The translations under genes were made by a program, and so were the position numbers. Below, in pieces: positions 1 to 8,328 of a stretch of 64,000 bases of DNA. This stretch comes from Methanoplanus endosymbiosus. Lineage in GTDB: Archaea > Halobacteriota > Methanomicrobia > Methanomicrobiales > Methanomicrobiaceae. The DNA lies in NCBI RefSeq assembly GCF_024662215.1, contig NZ_CP096115.1:806001-870000 (forward strand), in the 5' to 3' direction. Position 1 is the first letter of the stretch. Every line of letters begins with the position of its first letter. The notes below the pieces were generated by a model. The model was not told the origin of the DNA, ran no database searches, and worked only from the letters and a program-made list of their open reading frames with translations.

Positions 1-426
1 ATTGCCGGATCGCGATCAATTTCAATGGAAGAGGCCTGGGAGGCTGCTGAAATGGCAGGTATAGATGAGGACATAAGGGAGATGCCTATGCAGATGCACA
101 CCATTATCAGTGAGGGATCGGGAAATATTTCAGGAGGACAGAAGCAGCGGATCCTGATTGCACGTGCCATAGCTTTTAGGCCCGGAATTATGTTCCTGGA
201 TGAAGCGACAAGTGCACTTGATAATACCACTCAGAAAAAGGTCATGGAGAGCTTAAAGCAGCTCAATCTGACACGGATTGTAATTGCCCACCGGTTGTCG
301 AGTATAAAGGGTGCTGACCGGATTTATGTCCTTGATAAAGGGAAAATTGCCGAGGCGGGCACTTATGAGGAACTGATTCAGAAGGGTGGTATATTCTCGG
401 ATCTTGCAAGGCATCAACTTATATGA
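1..426 (+). CDS. ABC exporter ATPase, C-terminal part (NHLM bacteriocin-type), 5' truncated
   Basis: The reading frame is open from the first base, so only the end of the nucleotide-binding domain is present. The ABC signature (SGGQKQR), the Walker B strand (IMFLDEATSALD) and the H-loop histidine (IVIAHRLSS) are all seen; Walker A lies outside the window. The wording around the signature and the ending resemble the ATPase subunits of NHLM/NHLP peptide exporters, which couple ATP hydrolysis to peptide export across the membrane. That subfamily is inferred from resemblance. No transporter partner is visible downstream, so it is probably the last gene of its operon. Confidence 0.85.
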   Translation: MAGSRSISMEEAWEAAEMAGIDEDIREMPMQMHTIISEGSGNISGGQKQRILIARAIAFRPGIMFLDEATSALDNTTQKKVMESLKQLNLTRIVIAHRLSSIKGADRIYVLDKGKIAEAGTYEELIQKGGIFSDLARHQLI

Positions 427-587
427 ATATCTGAAAATACCCGCAATATCCGGCATGTGATCTGTCAATATCTGCCGGATATATAAATCCCATGCTCTTC
501 TACCGGATGCTTACGAAATGAGAACAGAAGATAATATGTACCGGAAGTTTACAGAAATATTACTTAAAGGAGAGGACATTGCATAAG

Positions 588-1223
588 ATGTTAATTAACA
601 GTAGCCCGATAACGATCCGCCCGTTTGAAGAGAGTGACTCTCCGGCAGTGAACCGGATACTTGCACAGTCCTTCTTCAGCAAGGTCCATTCACTGACCGG
701 GCTGTCTGAGGAGAAGGCTCTCCGGCTTGCAGAAGACGCAGAGATATTCCCGGACAGGCCAATTGACGGATATTTCATTGCCGAATACAAGGGAGAAATC
801 GCCGGTGCAGTCCTGCTGAAGTTTACAGGACAGAACAGGCCGGCAGAGGATGTGAACTATTGGCAGGTCGCGAAAAAACACGGCATTATCAGGACCTTAA
901 AACTGCTCTTCGGATTTTCAGTGCTGGTTGAGAGCGTAAGGCCGGAGGAATGCTATATAGAATTTATCGCCACCGGAAGTGAATTCAGGGGAAAGGGAAT
1001 TGCTACGGCACTCATCCGCCATGCCGGAAATTATGCAGAAAAAGGTGGCTTTGAGGAGTTTACGCTGTATGTGGCATCCGGAAATCCGGCACAAAAACTC
1101 TACGAGAGACTTGGGTTTAAGGTGCAGAGTTCATACAAGAGCAGGATTACAAAAATAATCTTCGGCATTGACACCTGGGTTTACATGACAATGCCAGCCT
1201 GGAAATCCGGAAGAGAAAAATGA
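588..1223 (+). CDS. GNAT-family N-acetyltransferase
   Basis: A protein of about 211 residues with the GNAT fold. The acetyl-CoA loop is seen as GSEFRGKGIATALIRHA and the C-terminal strand/helix as LYVASGNPAQKLYERLGF. It should move an acetyl group from acetyl-CoA to an amine or protein N-terminus; the substrate is unknown. The start is uncertain: a GGAGAGG ribosome site at 569-575 sits 12 bases before ATG 588, while its GGAG core is 6 bases before an in-frame TTG at 579. The last 288 bases (936-1223) recur as a fragment at 1951-2238, on the other side of a toxin-antitoxin pair. Confidence 0.85.
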   Translation: MLINSSPITIRPFEESDSPAVNRILAQSFFSKVHSLTGLSEEKALRLAEDAEIFPDRPIDGYFIAEYKGEIAGAVLLKFTGQNRPAEDVNYWQVAKKHGIIRTLKLLFGFSVLVESVRPEECYIEFIATGSEFRGKGIATALIRHAGNYAEKGGFEEFTLYVASGNPAQKLYERLGFKVQSSYKSRITKIIFGIDTWVYMTMPAWKSGREK

Positions 1224-1360
1224 GACATTAGGTTACCGGAAATAACCATTACAGAAAGCAAACAGATTTTGTTTATTTATGATAACTACATGATATTATT
1301 ATCCGGATGAATAGAATTAAGAAGTTTAAAATCAGATATAATCACATTGGGAGCTTTAAA

Positions 1361-1540
1361 ATGACATCCTGTTCAGAGCAGTATATTGTAGATGAAAATG
1401 GCAATAAAATATCTGTAATTCTTCCATTTTCAGAGTATCAAAAGATGCAGGAGGATTTACACGATCTTGCTGTTATTGCGGAAAGGAAAAATGAAGAAAC
1501 CATTGACATCAATGAACTGAAGAGAAGAATTGGAAAATAA
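1361..1540 (+). CDS. Antitoxin of a RelBE-like toxin-antitoxin pair
   Basis: A 59-residue acidic protein with a Phd/RelB-like head (YIVDENGNKISVILPFSEY) and a charged helical tail. Such antitoxins bind their promoter and mask the toxin. I chose ATG 1361 because TTGGGAG at 1347-1353 lies 7 bases upstream; an in-frame ATG at 1307 would add 18 basic residues but has no ribosome site. The toxin gene starts 3 bases after the stop, so the pair is translated together. The pair fills the gap between the GNAT gene and a copy of its 3' end. Confidence 0.7.
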   Translation: MTSCSEQYIVDENGNKISVILPFSEYQKMQEDLHDLAVIAERKNEETIDINELKRRIGK

Positions 1541-1543
1541 GAC

Positions 1544-1810
1544 ATGATTCCGTATTCTATTGGATATAAAGACGGAATTAAAAGAGATCTTAATAAAATC
1601 AGTAAAATATATTATGATTCCATCTTTTCACGAATAGGTAAATTATCTATAGAACCTATACCCTCAGATTCTGTGAAAATAGCCGGTTCTGACAATTATT
1701 ACCGTATTCGTTCAGGAGATTACCGAATAATATACACCGTAATACATGAACAAAACTCGGTTATAATATATTATATAAGGCACAGGAAGAATATATACCG
1801 GGATTTTTAA
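1544..1810 (+). CDS. RelE/ParE-superfamily toxin
   Basis: An 88-residue basic protein. The C-terminal block YYRIRSGDYRIIYTVIHE followed by IIYYIRHRKNIY is typical of RelE-type mRNA interferases, which cut mRNA in the ribosomal A site. The sequence supports the superfamily but not whether it acts on mRNA (RelE) or on gyrase (ParE). It follows the antitoxin by 3 bases. Gene order (antitoxin first) is as expected. Confidence 0.82.
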   Translation: MIPYSIGYKDGIKRDLNKISKIYYDSIFSRIGKLSIEPIPSDSVKIAGSDNYYRIRSGDYRIIYTVIHEQNSVIIYYIRHRKNIYRDF

Positions 1811-1950
1811 AGAGTACATCAACATATATTTTTTAGAACATATCTTCTGATCATCCAGGCATACAATACATATGTTTTATTCTAAGTTTAGAAGAGGACT
1901 TCCGGAACACAAAAGACCTCTTTTAATTTTATATTCCTGTCAGAAAAATA

Positions 1951-2238
1951 AGACCGGAGGAATGCTATATAGAATTCCTCGCCACCGGAAGTGAATTCAG
2001 GGGAAAGGGAATTGCCTCGGCCCTTATCAGGCATGCCGGAAATTATGCAGAAAAAAACGGCTTTGAGGAGTTTACGCTGTATTTCGCATCCGGAAATCCG
2101 GCAGAGAAGTTATATAAGAGACTTGGGTTTAAGGTGCAGAGTTCATACAAGAGCAGGATTACAAAAATAATCTTTGGCATTGACACCTGGGTTTACATGA
2201 CAATGCCAGCCTGGAAATCCGGAAGAGAAAACAAGTAA
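1951..2238 (+). pseudogene. 3' fragment copy of the GNAT gene
   Basis: This stretch aligns base by base with 936-1223, the last third of the GNAT gene. About 20 bases differ by eye over 285, and the last 120 bases are almost identical. It still reads without a stop (C-terminal GNAT half, ending in NK instead of K) but has no N-terminal half and no own start. It is a duplication remnant in the same direction as the intact gene, with the toxin-antitoxin pair between them. Confidence 0.85.
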
Positions 2239-2281
2239 ATATATAAATAACAGTCAGATATTGTTATCCTGGATTTTTATC

Positions 2282-3172
2282 ATGACAAAACGTAACTTTC
2301 CACCTGAAATAACCACGGCAGACGGTTCTTTTATAATGTCTCCAAAGAATGACTTTGCCTTCAGGCTGCTCTTTGGGGATGAGAAGAACAAAGAAATAAC
2401 AATATCTTTCCTGCGTGCCATGCTCAAAATTCCGGTCAAAGACATAACTATTAAAGATCCATTTCTCCTGAAACAGGTGGCAGGGGATAAAACGGGAATT
2501 CTCGACATCAGAATTGTGCTGGATACAGAAGTTCAGGTGGATGTTGAGATTCAGCTGAGTGATCATCCGGCAATTAAGGAGAGGGTGCTCTTTTACCAAT
2601 CAAGACTGTATGCCTCACAGATATCATCCGGTGAAGATTACCGCGTGCTTAAGAGGACCATCTCTTTGGTAATTCTTGATTATATCCTCTTTGAGGTTGA
2701 ACAGATGCACACAACGTACAGGTTTTATGACCGGAAAAATGAGATAGAACTGACAGATGTTTTGGAAGTGCATATTGTAGAACTACCAAAACTTAATAAT
2801 ATAATAAGTCAACATAAGAATAATCCTGAAATACCCTGGTTAATGTTTCTGAACGCAGGAACAGAGGAGGAGTTAAAAATGGCCGCTAAAGCTGAACCAA
2901 AGATTTCAAAGGCATATAATCGTTTAATTGAGATGAGTGATGACGAGGAGAACAGGCGATTATACGAGGAGAGGATAACTCAGATAATTGAGGTTGATCT
3001 CAAGATAGAAGCGGCTAAGAAAGAAGGAAGAGAGGAAGGAGCCATCAAAGAACGCATTAATACTGCGAAGAACCTGATATTACTTGGAATGGACAATGAG
3101 ATTATAAATAAGGCAACCGGACTTTCTCCGGATAAGATAACTCAGCTCAGGTCTGAAATCAAACCGGAATGA
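2282..3172 (+). CDS. Rpn-family recombination-promoting nuclease (PD-(D/E)XK)
   Basis: A 296-residue protein of the PDDEXK_2/Rpn family. It has the family opening (MSPKNDFAFRLLFGDEKNKE), a nuclease core with GILDIRIVLDTEVQVDVEIQ containing the D and E-x-Q residues, and the charged C-terminal tail (KKEGREEGAIKERINTAKNL) usual in this family. Family members cut DNA and raise RecA-independent recombination. ATG 2282 is chosen over TTG 2261, which lacks support. The gene starts 44 bases after the duplicated GNAT fragment, so a recombination-linked nuclease lies beside a recent duplication. Confidence 0.85.
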   Translation: MTKRNFPPEITTADGSFIMSPKNDFAFRLLFGDEKNKEITISFLRAMLKIPVKDITIKDPFLLKQVAGDKTGILDIRIVLDTEVQVDVEIQLSDHPAIKERVLFYQSRLYASQISSGEDYRVLKRTISLVILDYILFEVEQMHTTYRFYDRKNEIELTDVLEVHIVELPKLNNIISQHKNNPEIPWLMFLNAGTEEELKMAAKAEPKISKAYNRLIEMSDDEENRRLYEERITQIIEVDLKIEAAKKEGREEGAIKERINTAKNLILLGMDNEIINKATGLSPDKITQLRSEIKPE

Positions 3173-3294
3173 GAACTAAAGATTAATTCTTTATCTTCCG
3201 GAAATACAGATATTCATCACCTGCCATCTCTTACAGAAGTGACGGCATACCCTCAGAAGATAAGATTAAAGAAATGATAAAAAGGTATAGGAAT

Positions 3295-3915
3295 TTAGCT
3301 CTTCTTACCCTTCCCGTATGCCTTATCCATATGCCACTTCTTTTTTACAAGTGTATTGTAAGTGCCCTTTGAGATGATCTCTTTTTTCAGCAGACTCCCC
3401 GCAATTTCCACTCTTCGGTCATATATATCATCATAGATCTCAGACCTGATCACCAATTTCGGGAATTTCCGGAAATTTAAGAGCAGAATTTCTTCATCTG
3501 TTATATTACTGTGCTCAGCCACCAATTTTTTCATCACAATGTACTTGGTTATTGTCTCCGGATCAAGTTTCATTTTTACAATGATCTGCCCTGCAATATC
3601 TCTGCCGTACTCTGTCAGTCCAACATAGCCACCGCTTAGTCTGTCATCTTCTTCAGGTTTTGTGTATCTGAACTCCTCATCGTTAAAGATTGGATCTTCA
3701 ACCGCCCGCCTGACATCTTCAGAGGCTGCACCAAGTTCTGAAGGGAGAAATCTCTTCTCAAAATATACTGAAAGACCACTGTTATAAGCATTAAAGAGCA
3801 TCTTTTCAAATACTGTATATGACATCCTCTTATCACTTAGCCCAAGCATAACGAGGATAAAACTCTCAAGAGTAGCTTCAGCCTCAAATTCTTCTTCATC
3901 TTCATCAAAAAACAT
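3295..3915 (-). CDS. Unknown protein, paralogue of the gene at 6260-7039
   Basis: A 206-residue soluble acidic protein. The start is the ATG at 3915 with AGAGGT 9 bases upstream; a TTG at 3942 would add nine residues. Two blocks are shared with the product of 6260-7039: DDRLSGGYVGLTEYGRDI, and ILLLNFRKFPKLVIRSEIYD leading to a KKxWH ending. The layout (short helical head, a G-rich beta-wing-like block, helical tail) loosely recalls YwgA/Panacea-type helix-turn-helix proteins, but I cannot assign a family. No function is claimed. Confidence 0.7.
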   Translation of the reverse strand: MFFDEDEEEFEAEATLESFILVMLGLSDKRMSYTVFEKMLFNAYNSGLSVYFEKRFLPSELGAASEDVRRAVEDPIFNDEEFRYTKPEEDDRLSGGYVGLTEYGRDIAGQIIVKMKLDPETITKYIVMKKLVAEHSNITDEEILLLNFRKFPKLVIRSEIYDDIYDRRVEIAGSLLKKEIISKGTYNTLVKKKWHMDKAYGKGKKS

Positions 3916-4147
3916 ATGATAACGACCTCTTACTGTCAGCAATCTGTTATAACATTGCCACTTAATAATAATAAACCTAAAGTTTTGATAACTGAAAAAT
4001 TCAGGTCATTTCCGGAAATAAAAGCAGACATGAGATCCGGCAGGAGATGACATTACTCCCAAAAATCCGGCAATCCGGCAATTTTTCTCTGAAATGAATA
4101 AAAATAAGAGGTTCTGATACATACATAACAGACAGTTTTTTTCTTCT

Positions 4148-5368
4148 ATGTCAGCCTCAAAACAGCAGCAGATTACAGATGCCGGAGAAGATCATCACCT
4201 CACAAACTCAGAATATTCTGAGATTCCGGTAGATTTTAGAAATTCCGAAGAGGAAAACAGAGATTTGTGCAACAATAATAATTACCATCATGATGATCAC
4301 AATAATAATTTACCCATGAATAATAATTGCAGGAAGAACCATCCATTCCCAGCCACCCGATACCAGGGATCAAAGGCAAAGATTTCCGGATGGATCTGGG
4401 AGAGCATAAAAGACATAGAATTTGATACCGTACTTGACGCATTCGGCGGTACAGGCTGCATATCCCATATGCTGAAGAGAAAGGATAAGACTGTCACATA
4501 CAACGACATCCTGAAATTCAATCATATAATCGGAAAGGCACTGATTGAAAATGATAATATAACACTGACCGGCCCGGATATTGAAATTCTGCTCAGAAAG
4601 GATGAGAAGAGAGAATATCCAGCTTTTATTCAGGAGAATTTCAGGGATATATTTTACCTTGACGCTGAGAATGCCTGGCTGGATATGGTGATTAAAAATA
4701 TCAGCCACCTTGACGGCGAATATAAACAGTCCCTTGCATATTTTGCCCTGTTTCAGTCATGTATAATAAAAAGGCCGTACAATCTCTTCCACCGGGCAAA
4801 CCTCAATGTCAGAACATCAGACGTAAAGCGTAGTTTTGGCAACAAAACAACATGGGACAGACCATTTGAAGAACTATTCATAAAATTCATAACAGAAGCA
4901 AATAATGCAGTATTCAGCAATAAAAAGCCGTGCAGATCCATAAACTGTGACGCACAAAAAATTCCGGAAAACAATTATGACCTCATATATATCGACACAC
5001 CATACATATCCTCCAAAGGTGTGGGCGTTGACTATATAGACTTCTATCACTTTCTCGAAGGCATGACAGACTATGAGACCTGGGAAAATAAAATACTGAA
5101 GAGATATAAACATCTCCCGATAGACGGAAGAGGAGAGAACGTCTGGGCAGACAAAAAGAGAATCTACGGTGCTTTTGAAGATTTAATCCGGAAATATAAG
5201 GACTCAGTGCTTATCATCTCATACAGAAGTGACGGCATACCTACAGAAGATGAGATAAGAAATCTGCTGAATAAATATAAAGGAAGTGTCTGTGAGGTCA
5301 GAAATACGGATTACAGATACGCCCTCTCAAACAAAAAGACCTCAGAAATCCTCTTTATTGCTGAATGA
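4148..5368 (+). CDS. DNA adenine methylase, D12 class, with Asn/His-rich N-terminal extension
   Basis: A 406-residue protein. The SAM-binding motifs fit D12-class N6-adenine methylases: YQGSK at 72-76 (usual PYxGGK), DAFGGTGCIS at 97-106, and the catalytic motif as DTPY at 283-286. It should transfer methyl from S-adenosylmethionine to adenine in DNA. The first 65 residues are low complexity with runs of Asn and His-Asp; an internal ATG at 4316 begins just before the conserved part. No ribosome site is visible before ATG 4148. No partner restriction enzyme is seen next to it, so it appears orphan. Confidence 0.85.
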   Translation: MSASKQQQITDAGEDHHLTNSEYSEIPVDFRNSEEENRDLCNNNNYHHDDHNNNLPMNNNCRKNHPFPATRYQGSKAKISGWIWESIKDIEFDTVLDAFGGTGCISHMLKRKDKTVTYNDILKFNHIIGKALIENDNITLTGPDIEILLRKDEKREYPAFIQENFRDIFYLDAENAWLDMVIKNISHLDGEYKQSLAYFALFQSCIIKRPYNLFHRANLNVRTSDVKRSFGNKTTWDRPFEELFIKFITEANNAVFSNKKPCRSINCDAQKIPENNYDLIYIDTPYISSKGVGVDYIDFYHFLEGMTDYETWENKILKRYKHLPIDGRGENVWADKKRIYGAFEDLIRKYKDSVLIISYRSDGIPTEDEIRNLLNKYKGSVCEVRNTDYRYALSNKKTSEILFIAE

Positions 5369-5615
5369 TTCAAACCCCGCATAGGTTATGCGAGAACCCA
5401 CATCCATGTAAACATAGTAAAAACCGTTTGTTGTGAATTCTCACACATACGGGCATTTGAAAAAATATATTTCCTCACCGGAAACCTGCCTCAATGAAGG
5501 CAGAAGAGATCCATAGTATCTCTCTTCCGGAAATGAAATTATAACAGACTTTTAAATTTAAAAGGACACAGGATTAATCACTGAACTATCAGATAAAATC
5601 CTGATTAAATATTTT

Positions 5616-5768
5616 TTAGTTGTTGAATTCAGTGTACCCGCACTTACCGCAGGAGACACGATCTTTATGCTGAGCCATATAGACTCCGGCTCCGCAGCGT
5701 GGGCAGTTCTTCTTCTGCACTTCTGCCTTGTCGCCCTCAACATTGTAATACTTGTAGCGGCTCACCAT
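5616..5768 (-). CDS. rps27ae: 30S ribosomal protein S27ae
   Basis: A 50-residue zinc-ribbon protein. Two CxxC pairs are seen (NCPRCGAG near residue 22 and [10 protein letters not shown] near 40), and length and sequence fit archaeal S27ae, a small-subunit protein. It follows S24e on the same strand with 5 bases between the genes, the usual archaeal order. A longer out-of-frame ORF over the same bases is a shadow. Confidence 0.93.
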   Translation of the reverse strand: MVSRYKYYNVEGDKAEVQKKNCPRCGAGVYMAQHKDRVSCGKCGYTEFNN

Positions 5769-5773
5769 TAGAA

Positions 5774-6073
5774 TCAGGCCTCCTCTTCTGCCTTAACTTC
5801 AGGTGAGTTGCGCTTCACCAGATAATCAAGCTCAGTTGCCTTCAGCATCTCTGCATCTGCATAAATGCGTGCCTTTGCGAGGATTTCCTGCTTACCAAAT
5901 TCGCTTTTGAGTGAATCAATGACGCAGTTTTCAACCGGAACATTGCGCAGTGCACAGAGTTTACCGAGTATCTCTTTTCTCGAAGGTGTCGCACCCTCGT
6001 AATTAATTACGAATTCAAGCTCTGTGCGGTTCAGAAGCTTGTTTTCCCCTTCCTTATTGAATACAAATTCCAT
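5774..6073 (-). CDS. rps24e: 30S ribosomal protein S24e
   Basis: A 99-residue protein matching archaeal S24e: the opening [20 protein letters not shown], the TPSRKEI turn and a basic/acidic tail ending in EEEA. It is a small-subunit ribosomal protein. A TATA-like TTTAAATA lies about 30 bases before the ATG and no ribosome site is present, which suggests a leaderless message for the S24e-S27ae pair. The KEOPS genes that often follow this pair in other archaea are not here; an adenine methylase is. Confidence 0.95.
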   Translation of the reverse strand: MEFVFNKEGENKLLNRTELEFVINYEGATPSRKEILGKLCALRNVPVENCVIDSLKSEFGKQEILAKARIYADAEMLKATELDYLVKRNSPEVKAEEEA

Positions 6074-6259
6074 GAATATCTATAGATATTGTATGCAGAT
6101 TTATTTAAAACTATCAAATAGCAACAGATATTTTTAAAACTGCCCCTGCCAGTCCGGCATCTGCCTGTCTCCGGAGATCAGATATTCACCGGCGTTTTCC
6201 CGGAAAAATTACCAGGCCGCCCGCAGCAGATTTCCGGCCGGAATTAACAGCAGGCCGGA

Positions 6260-7039
6260 TTAATCCTGCCATCTGTGCCATTCATCAACTGCAAGCTCTC
6301 TGTATCTCTCTTTGTCAATCCTGCCCTTTTTCAGCAGCTTTTTGGCTATAACTTCCCTTTTGCCGTATATTTCGTCATAGAGATCAGACCTCTCCGCATA
6401 TTCGGGGAAGGCATTATACGATAACATAAGCATCCCGGCATCGGAATATTCATTATATGCTTTTCTGACAGCCCGGATATTCTTCAGATATCCTTTAAAG
6501 TCCTCATCTGTGCCTGTGTGAATACTCTCATTATACATTTCTTTGCCGGATGCTGTCAGGACGATATGCCCGCCGCTGTAATGGTCATCCATCGCCGGAG
6601 AAGTGTACTCCCATGCACCTTTCAGATACTCCGGGTTCATCACCGCATCTTCGAGCTGATCAGAATATTCACCCATTACATGCGAATGGAACTCAGATTC
6701 AGTATATCCGGAGATACCCTTAAGCTTCAGGACAAAAAATATCTTCTCAAGCAAAAGCAGGGATATTTTCTTCTTATTAGCCCCCAAAACAAGCAGAACT
6801 GAATTTTCAAGCGCAAATTTCAGGTCTTCACACTCTCCCTCACCGGAGACATCATTATTTATATCCGTATTATCTGTACTCTCAGTCATATCTTCACCGG
6901 AGACATCATTATTTATATCTGTATTATCTGTACTCTCAGTCATATCTTCACCGGAGACATCATTATTTATATCCGTATTATCTGTACTCTCTGCCATATC
7001 TTCACCAGCCATATTATCATTTATTTCATTATTATCCAT
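6260..7039 (-). CDS. Unknown protein with three tandem 18-residue acidic repeats
   Basis: A 259-residue protein. Residues 12-65 are three near-identical copies of GEDMTESTDNTDINNDVS; the rest is a folded domain related to the product of 3295-3915. Shared blocks are DDHYSGGHIVLTASGKEM and LMLSYNAFPEYAERSDLYDE followed by YGKREVIAKKLLKKGRI and a W-H ending. A good AGAGGA site precedes ATG 7039. The acidic repeats are probably disordered and may mimic nucleic acid or tether a partner (inference). Function unknown. Confidence 0.75.
   Translation of the reverse strand: MDNNEINDNMAGEDMAESTDNTDINNDVSGEDMTESTDNTDINNDVSGEDMTESTDNTDINNDVSGEGECEDLKFALENSVLLVLGANKKKISLLLLEKIFFVLKLKGISGYTESEFHSHVMGEYSDQLEDAVMNPEYLKGAWEYTSPAMDDHYSGGHIVLTASGKEMYNESIHTGTDEDFKGYLKNIRAVRKAYNEYSDAGMLMLSYNAFPEYAERSDLYDEIYGKREVIAKKLLKKGRIDKERYRELAVDEWHRWQD
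6845..7006 (-). repeat. 54-bp tandem repeat, three copies, in frame
   Basis: Three copies of a 54-bp unit encode the 18-residue acidic repeats of the 6260-7039 gene. The copies differ at only a few bases, so copy number may vary between strains by slippage without breaking the frame. Confidence 0.9.
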
Positions 7040-7216
7040 ATTATTCTTCCTCTTTTCCCTGCCGGAATTTACAGTCAGAAGAACAGTTTAAGGTACACAG
7101 ACCCAGGAGCTGTGCACAGGCAACGGCAAACTTTCCGGTAATGAACACAAATGACATTACGAAATCATGACAGTCCGACAGCAGCCGTGAACGATAACTG
7201 CCCGGCTTTATCTGAC

Positions 7217-8194
7217 TTATAGAAGCAGACTGCCGTCAGAAGGTGTATCCATCTTCAGTTTTGTTACATTCAGGGAATTATTACAGGACTTTATCAGTTC
7301 AATAAAAGCTTTATCTGAATTTTTTCCGGGCAATTTTTTGGAGAAATTATCATCATCAGCCAGAAAATCAGAGATCTCCTTTATCTTTAAACTGTAATCA
7401 TCATGTGCACACTGTACAAGACTGCTGTATTCAGAAGAACTGCATTCATTTGTAGTTATGCAATAGTTTTCGCAGAACTGCCGCCCTAAGACATCGGCGA
7501 AGACATGATAGTCCTTAACAAGCAGCCTGAAGGCCTCATCCCAGTCAAGATAGATATCATAAAAGAGATCACCGGAGTATTCCGGAAATTTATCCCTGAT
7601 CTCATTTAGTTTCCAGTTTACAAGGACCTTATCAGGCCGGCCCATACCGGAGACCTCTTTTGAGAAGAGATTGATACTCCGGGTAAACTCCTGCTCCTCA
7701 GTTATATGTGAAAAACCAAAAGAACTGAGTTTTCCTGCATCGTCTGAATCGAGATAAAATTCCTTCAGTGGTATTGTTCCAAGCCCTTCAGCCTCAGAAG
7801 AGAGATTAAAACTGTTGATATAATCTGAGAACTCCTCACATTCCATATCCCCGGCCTTACTTAAGACCTTATTCAGGAGATAATACTCATATATGCTGAA
7901 TCTGCTGAGATCCTGCCTTTTTTGAAGAAGAGAGGCGGCATCTCCGGATTCATCCCCGGAAACCTTCTTTAACCTCATATTTGCGGATAACAACTCCTCC
8001 ATTTTACTATAGGCATATGCAGATACAGGGCCGTATGGCATCCGGAGATATGTATTATCCAGAATTGTTGTGCCAATCTGGTTATAAGAGATGAGATCGA
8101 TTAAAAAAGGAATATTTACAATCCTGTCCTGTCCTGCATCCGGATATTTCTCAAAAGCATACATTATAGCATTCAAAGATTTCGTGCAGAACAT
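7217..8194 (-). CDS. Panacea/SocA-like domain protein
   Basis: A 325-residue protein. The N-terminal third resembles the Panacea (SocA/DUF4065) fold: LIDLISYNQIGTTILDNTY followed by LRMPYGPVSAYAYSKMEE, where the MPYGPV block is the most typical part. This fold acts as a chaperone-like antitoxin domain in many toxin-antitoxin pairs and prophages; no clear toxin partner is adjacent. The C-terminal 150 residues are not recognised. No ribosome site precedes ATG 8194, and an AT-rich box upstream suggests a leaderless transcript. Confidence 0.65.
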   Translation of the reverse strand: MFCTKSLNAIMYAFEKYPDAGQDRIVNIPFLIDLISYNQIGTTILDNTYLRMPYGPVSAYAYSKMEELLSANMRLKKVSGDESGDAASLLQKRQDLSRFSIYEYYLLNKVLSKAGDMECEEFSDYINSFNLSSEAEGLGTIPLKEFYLDSDDAGKLSSFGFSHITEEQEFTRSINLFSKEVSGMGRPDKVLVNWKLNEIRDKFPEYSGDLFYDIYLDWDEAFRLLVKDYHVFADVLGRQFCENYCITTNECSSSEYSSLVQCAHDDYSLKIKEISDFLADDDNFSKKLPGKNSDKAFIELIKSCNNSLNVTKLKMDTPSDGSLLL

Positions 8195-8297
8195 GAGATA
8201 TTAATGATATATCATAATGTAGTAAATAACTTTTCTTTTGATTAGCACTGTCTGAAAAATCAGTGATGACCCGCACCCTGCTAACGCGGTGATGGGG

Positions 8298-8319
8298 CCG
8301 GATTTAAATATGAATCCGG
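8298..8319 (-). terminator. Possible terminator hairpin after the response regulator gene
   Basis: CCGGATT and AATCCGG pair perfectly over 7 bp with an 8-base AT loop, 9 bases past the stop of the leftward gene at 8329. A T-run is weak, so termination here is only possible. Confidence 0.3.
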
Positions 8320-8328
8320 ATTTGCCAA

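Noticed and set aside
5378-5392. CGCATA/TATGCG mini-hairpin after the methylase gene
   Set aside because: Six base pairs without a T-run; too weak to call as a terminator.
5558-5743. 61-codon minus-strand ORF
   Set aside because: Out of frame with the 50-codon S27ae gene, which has the zinc ribbon and the right neighbour.
8240-8300. GATGACCC...GGTGATGGGG stretch that recalls a fluoride riboswitch
   Set aside because: The order of the conserved blocks is wrong on both strands, and no fluoride exporter gene follows.
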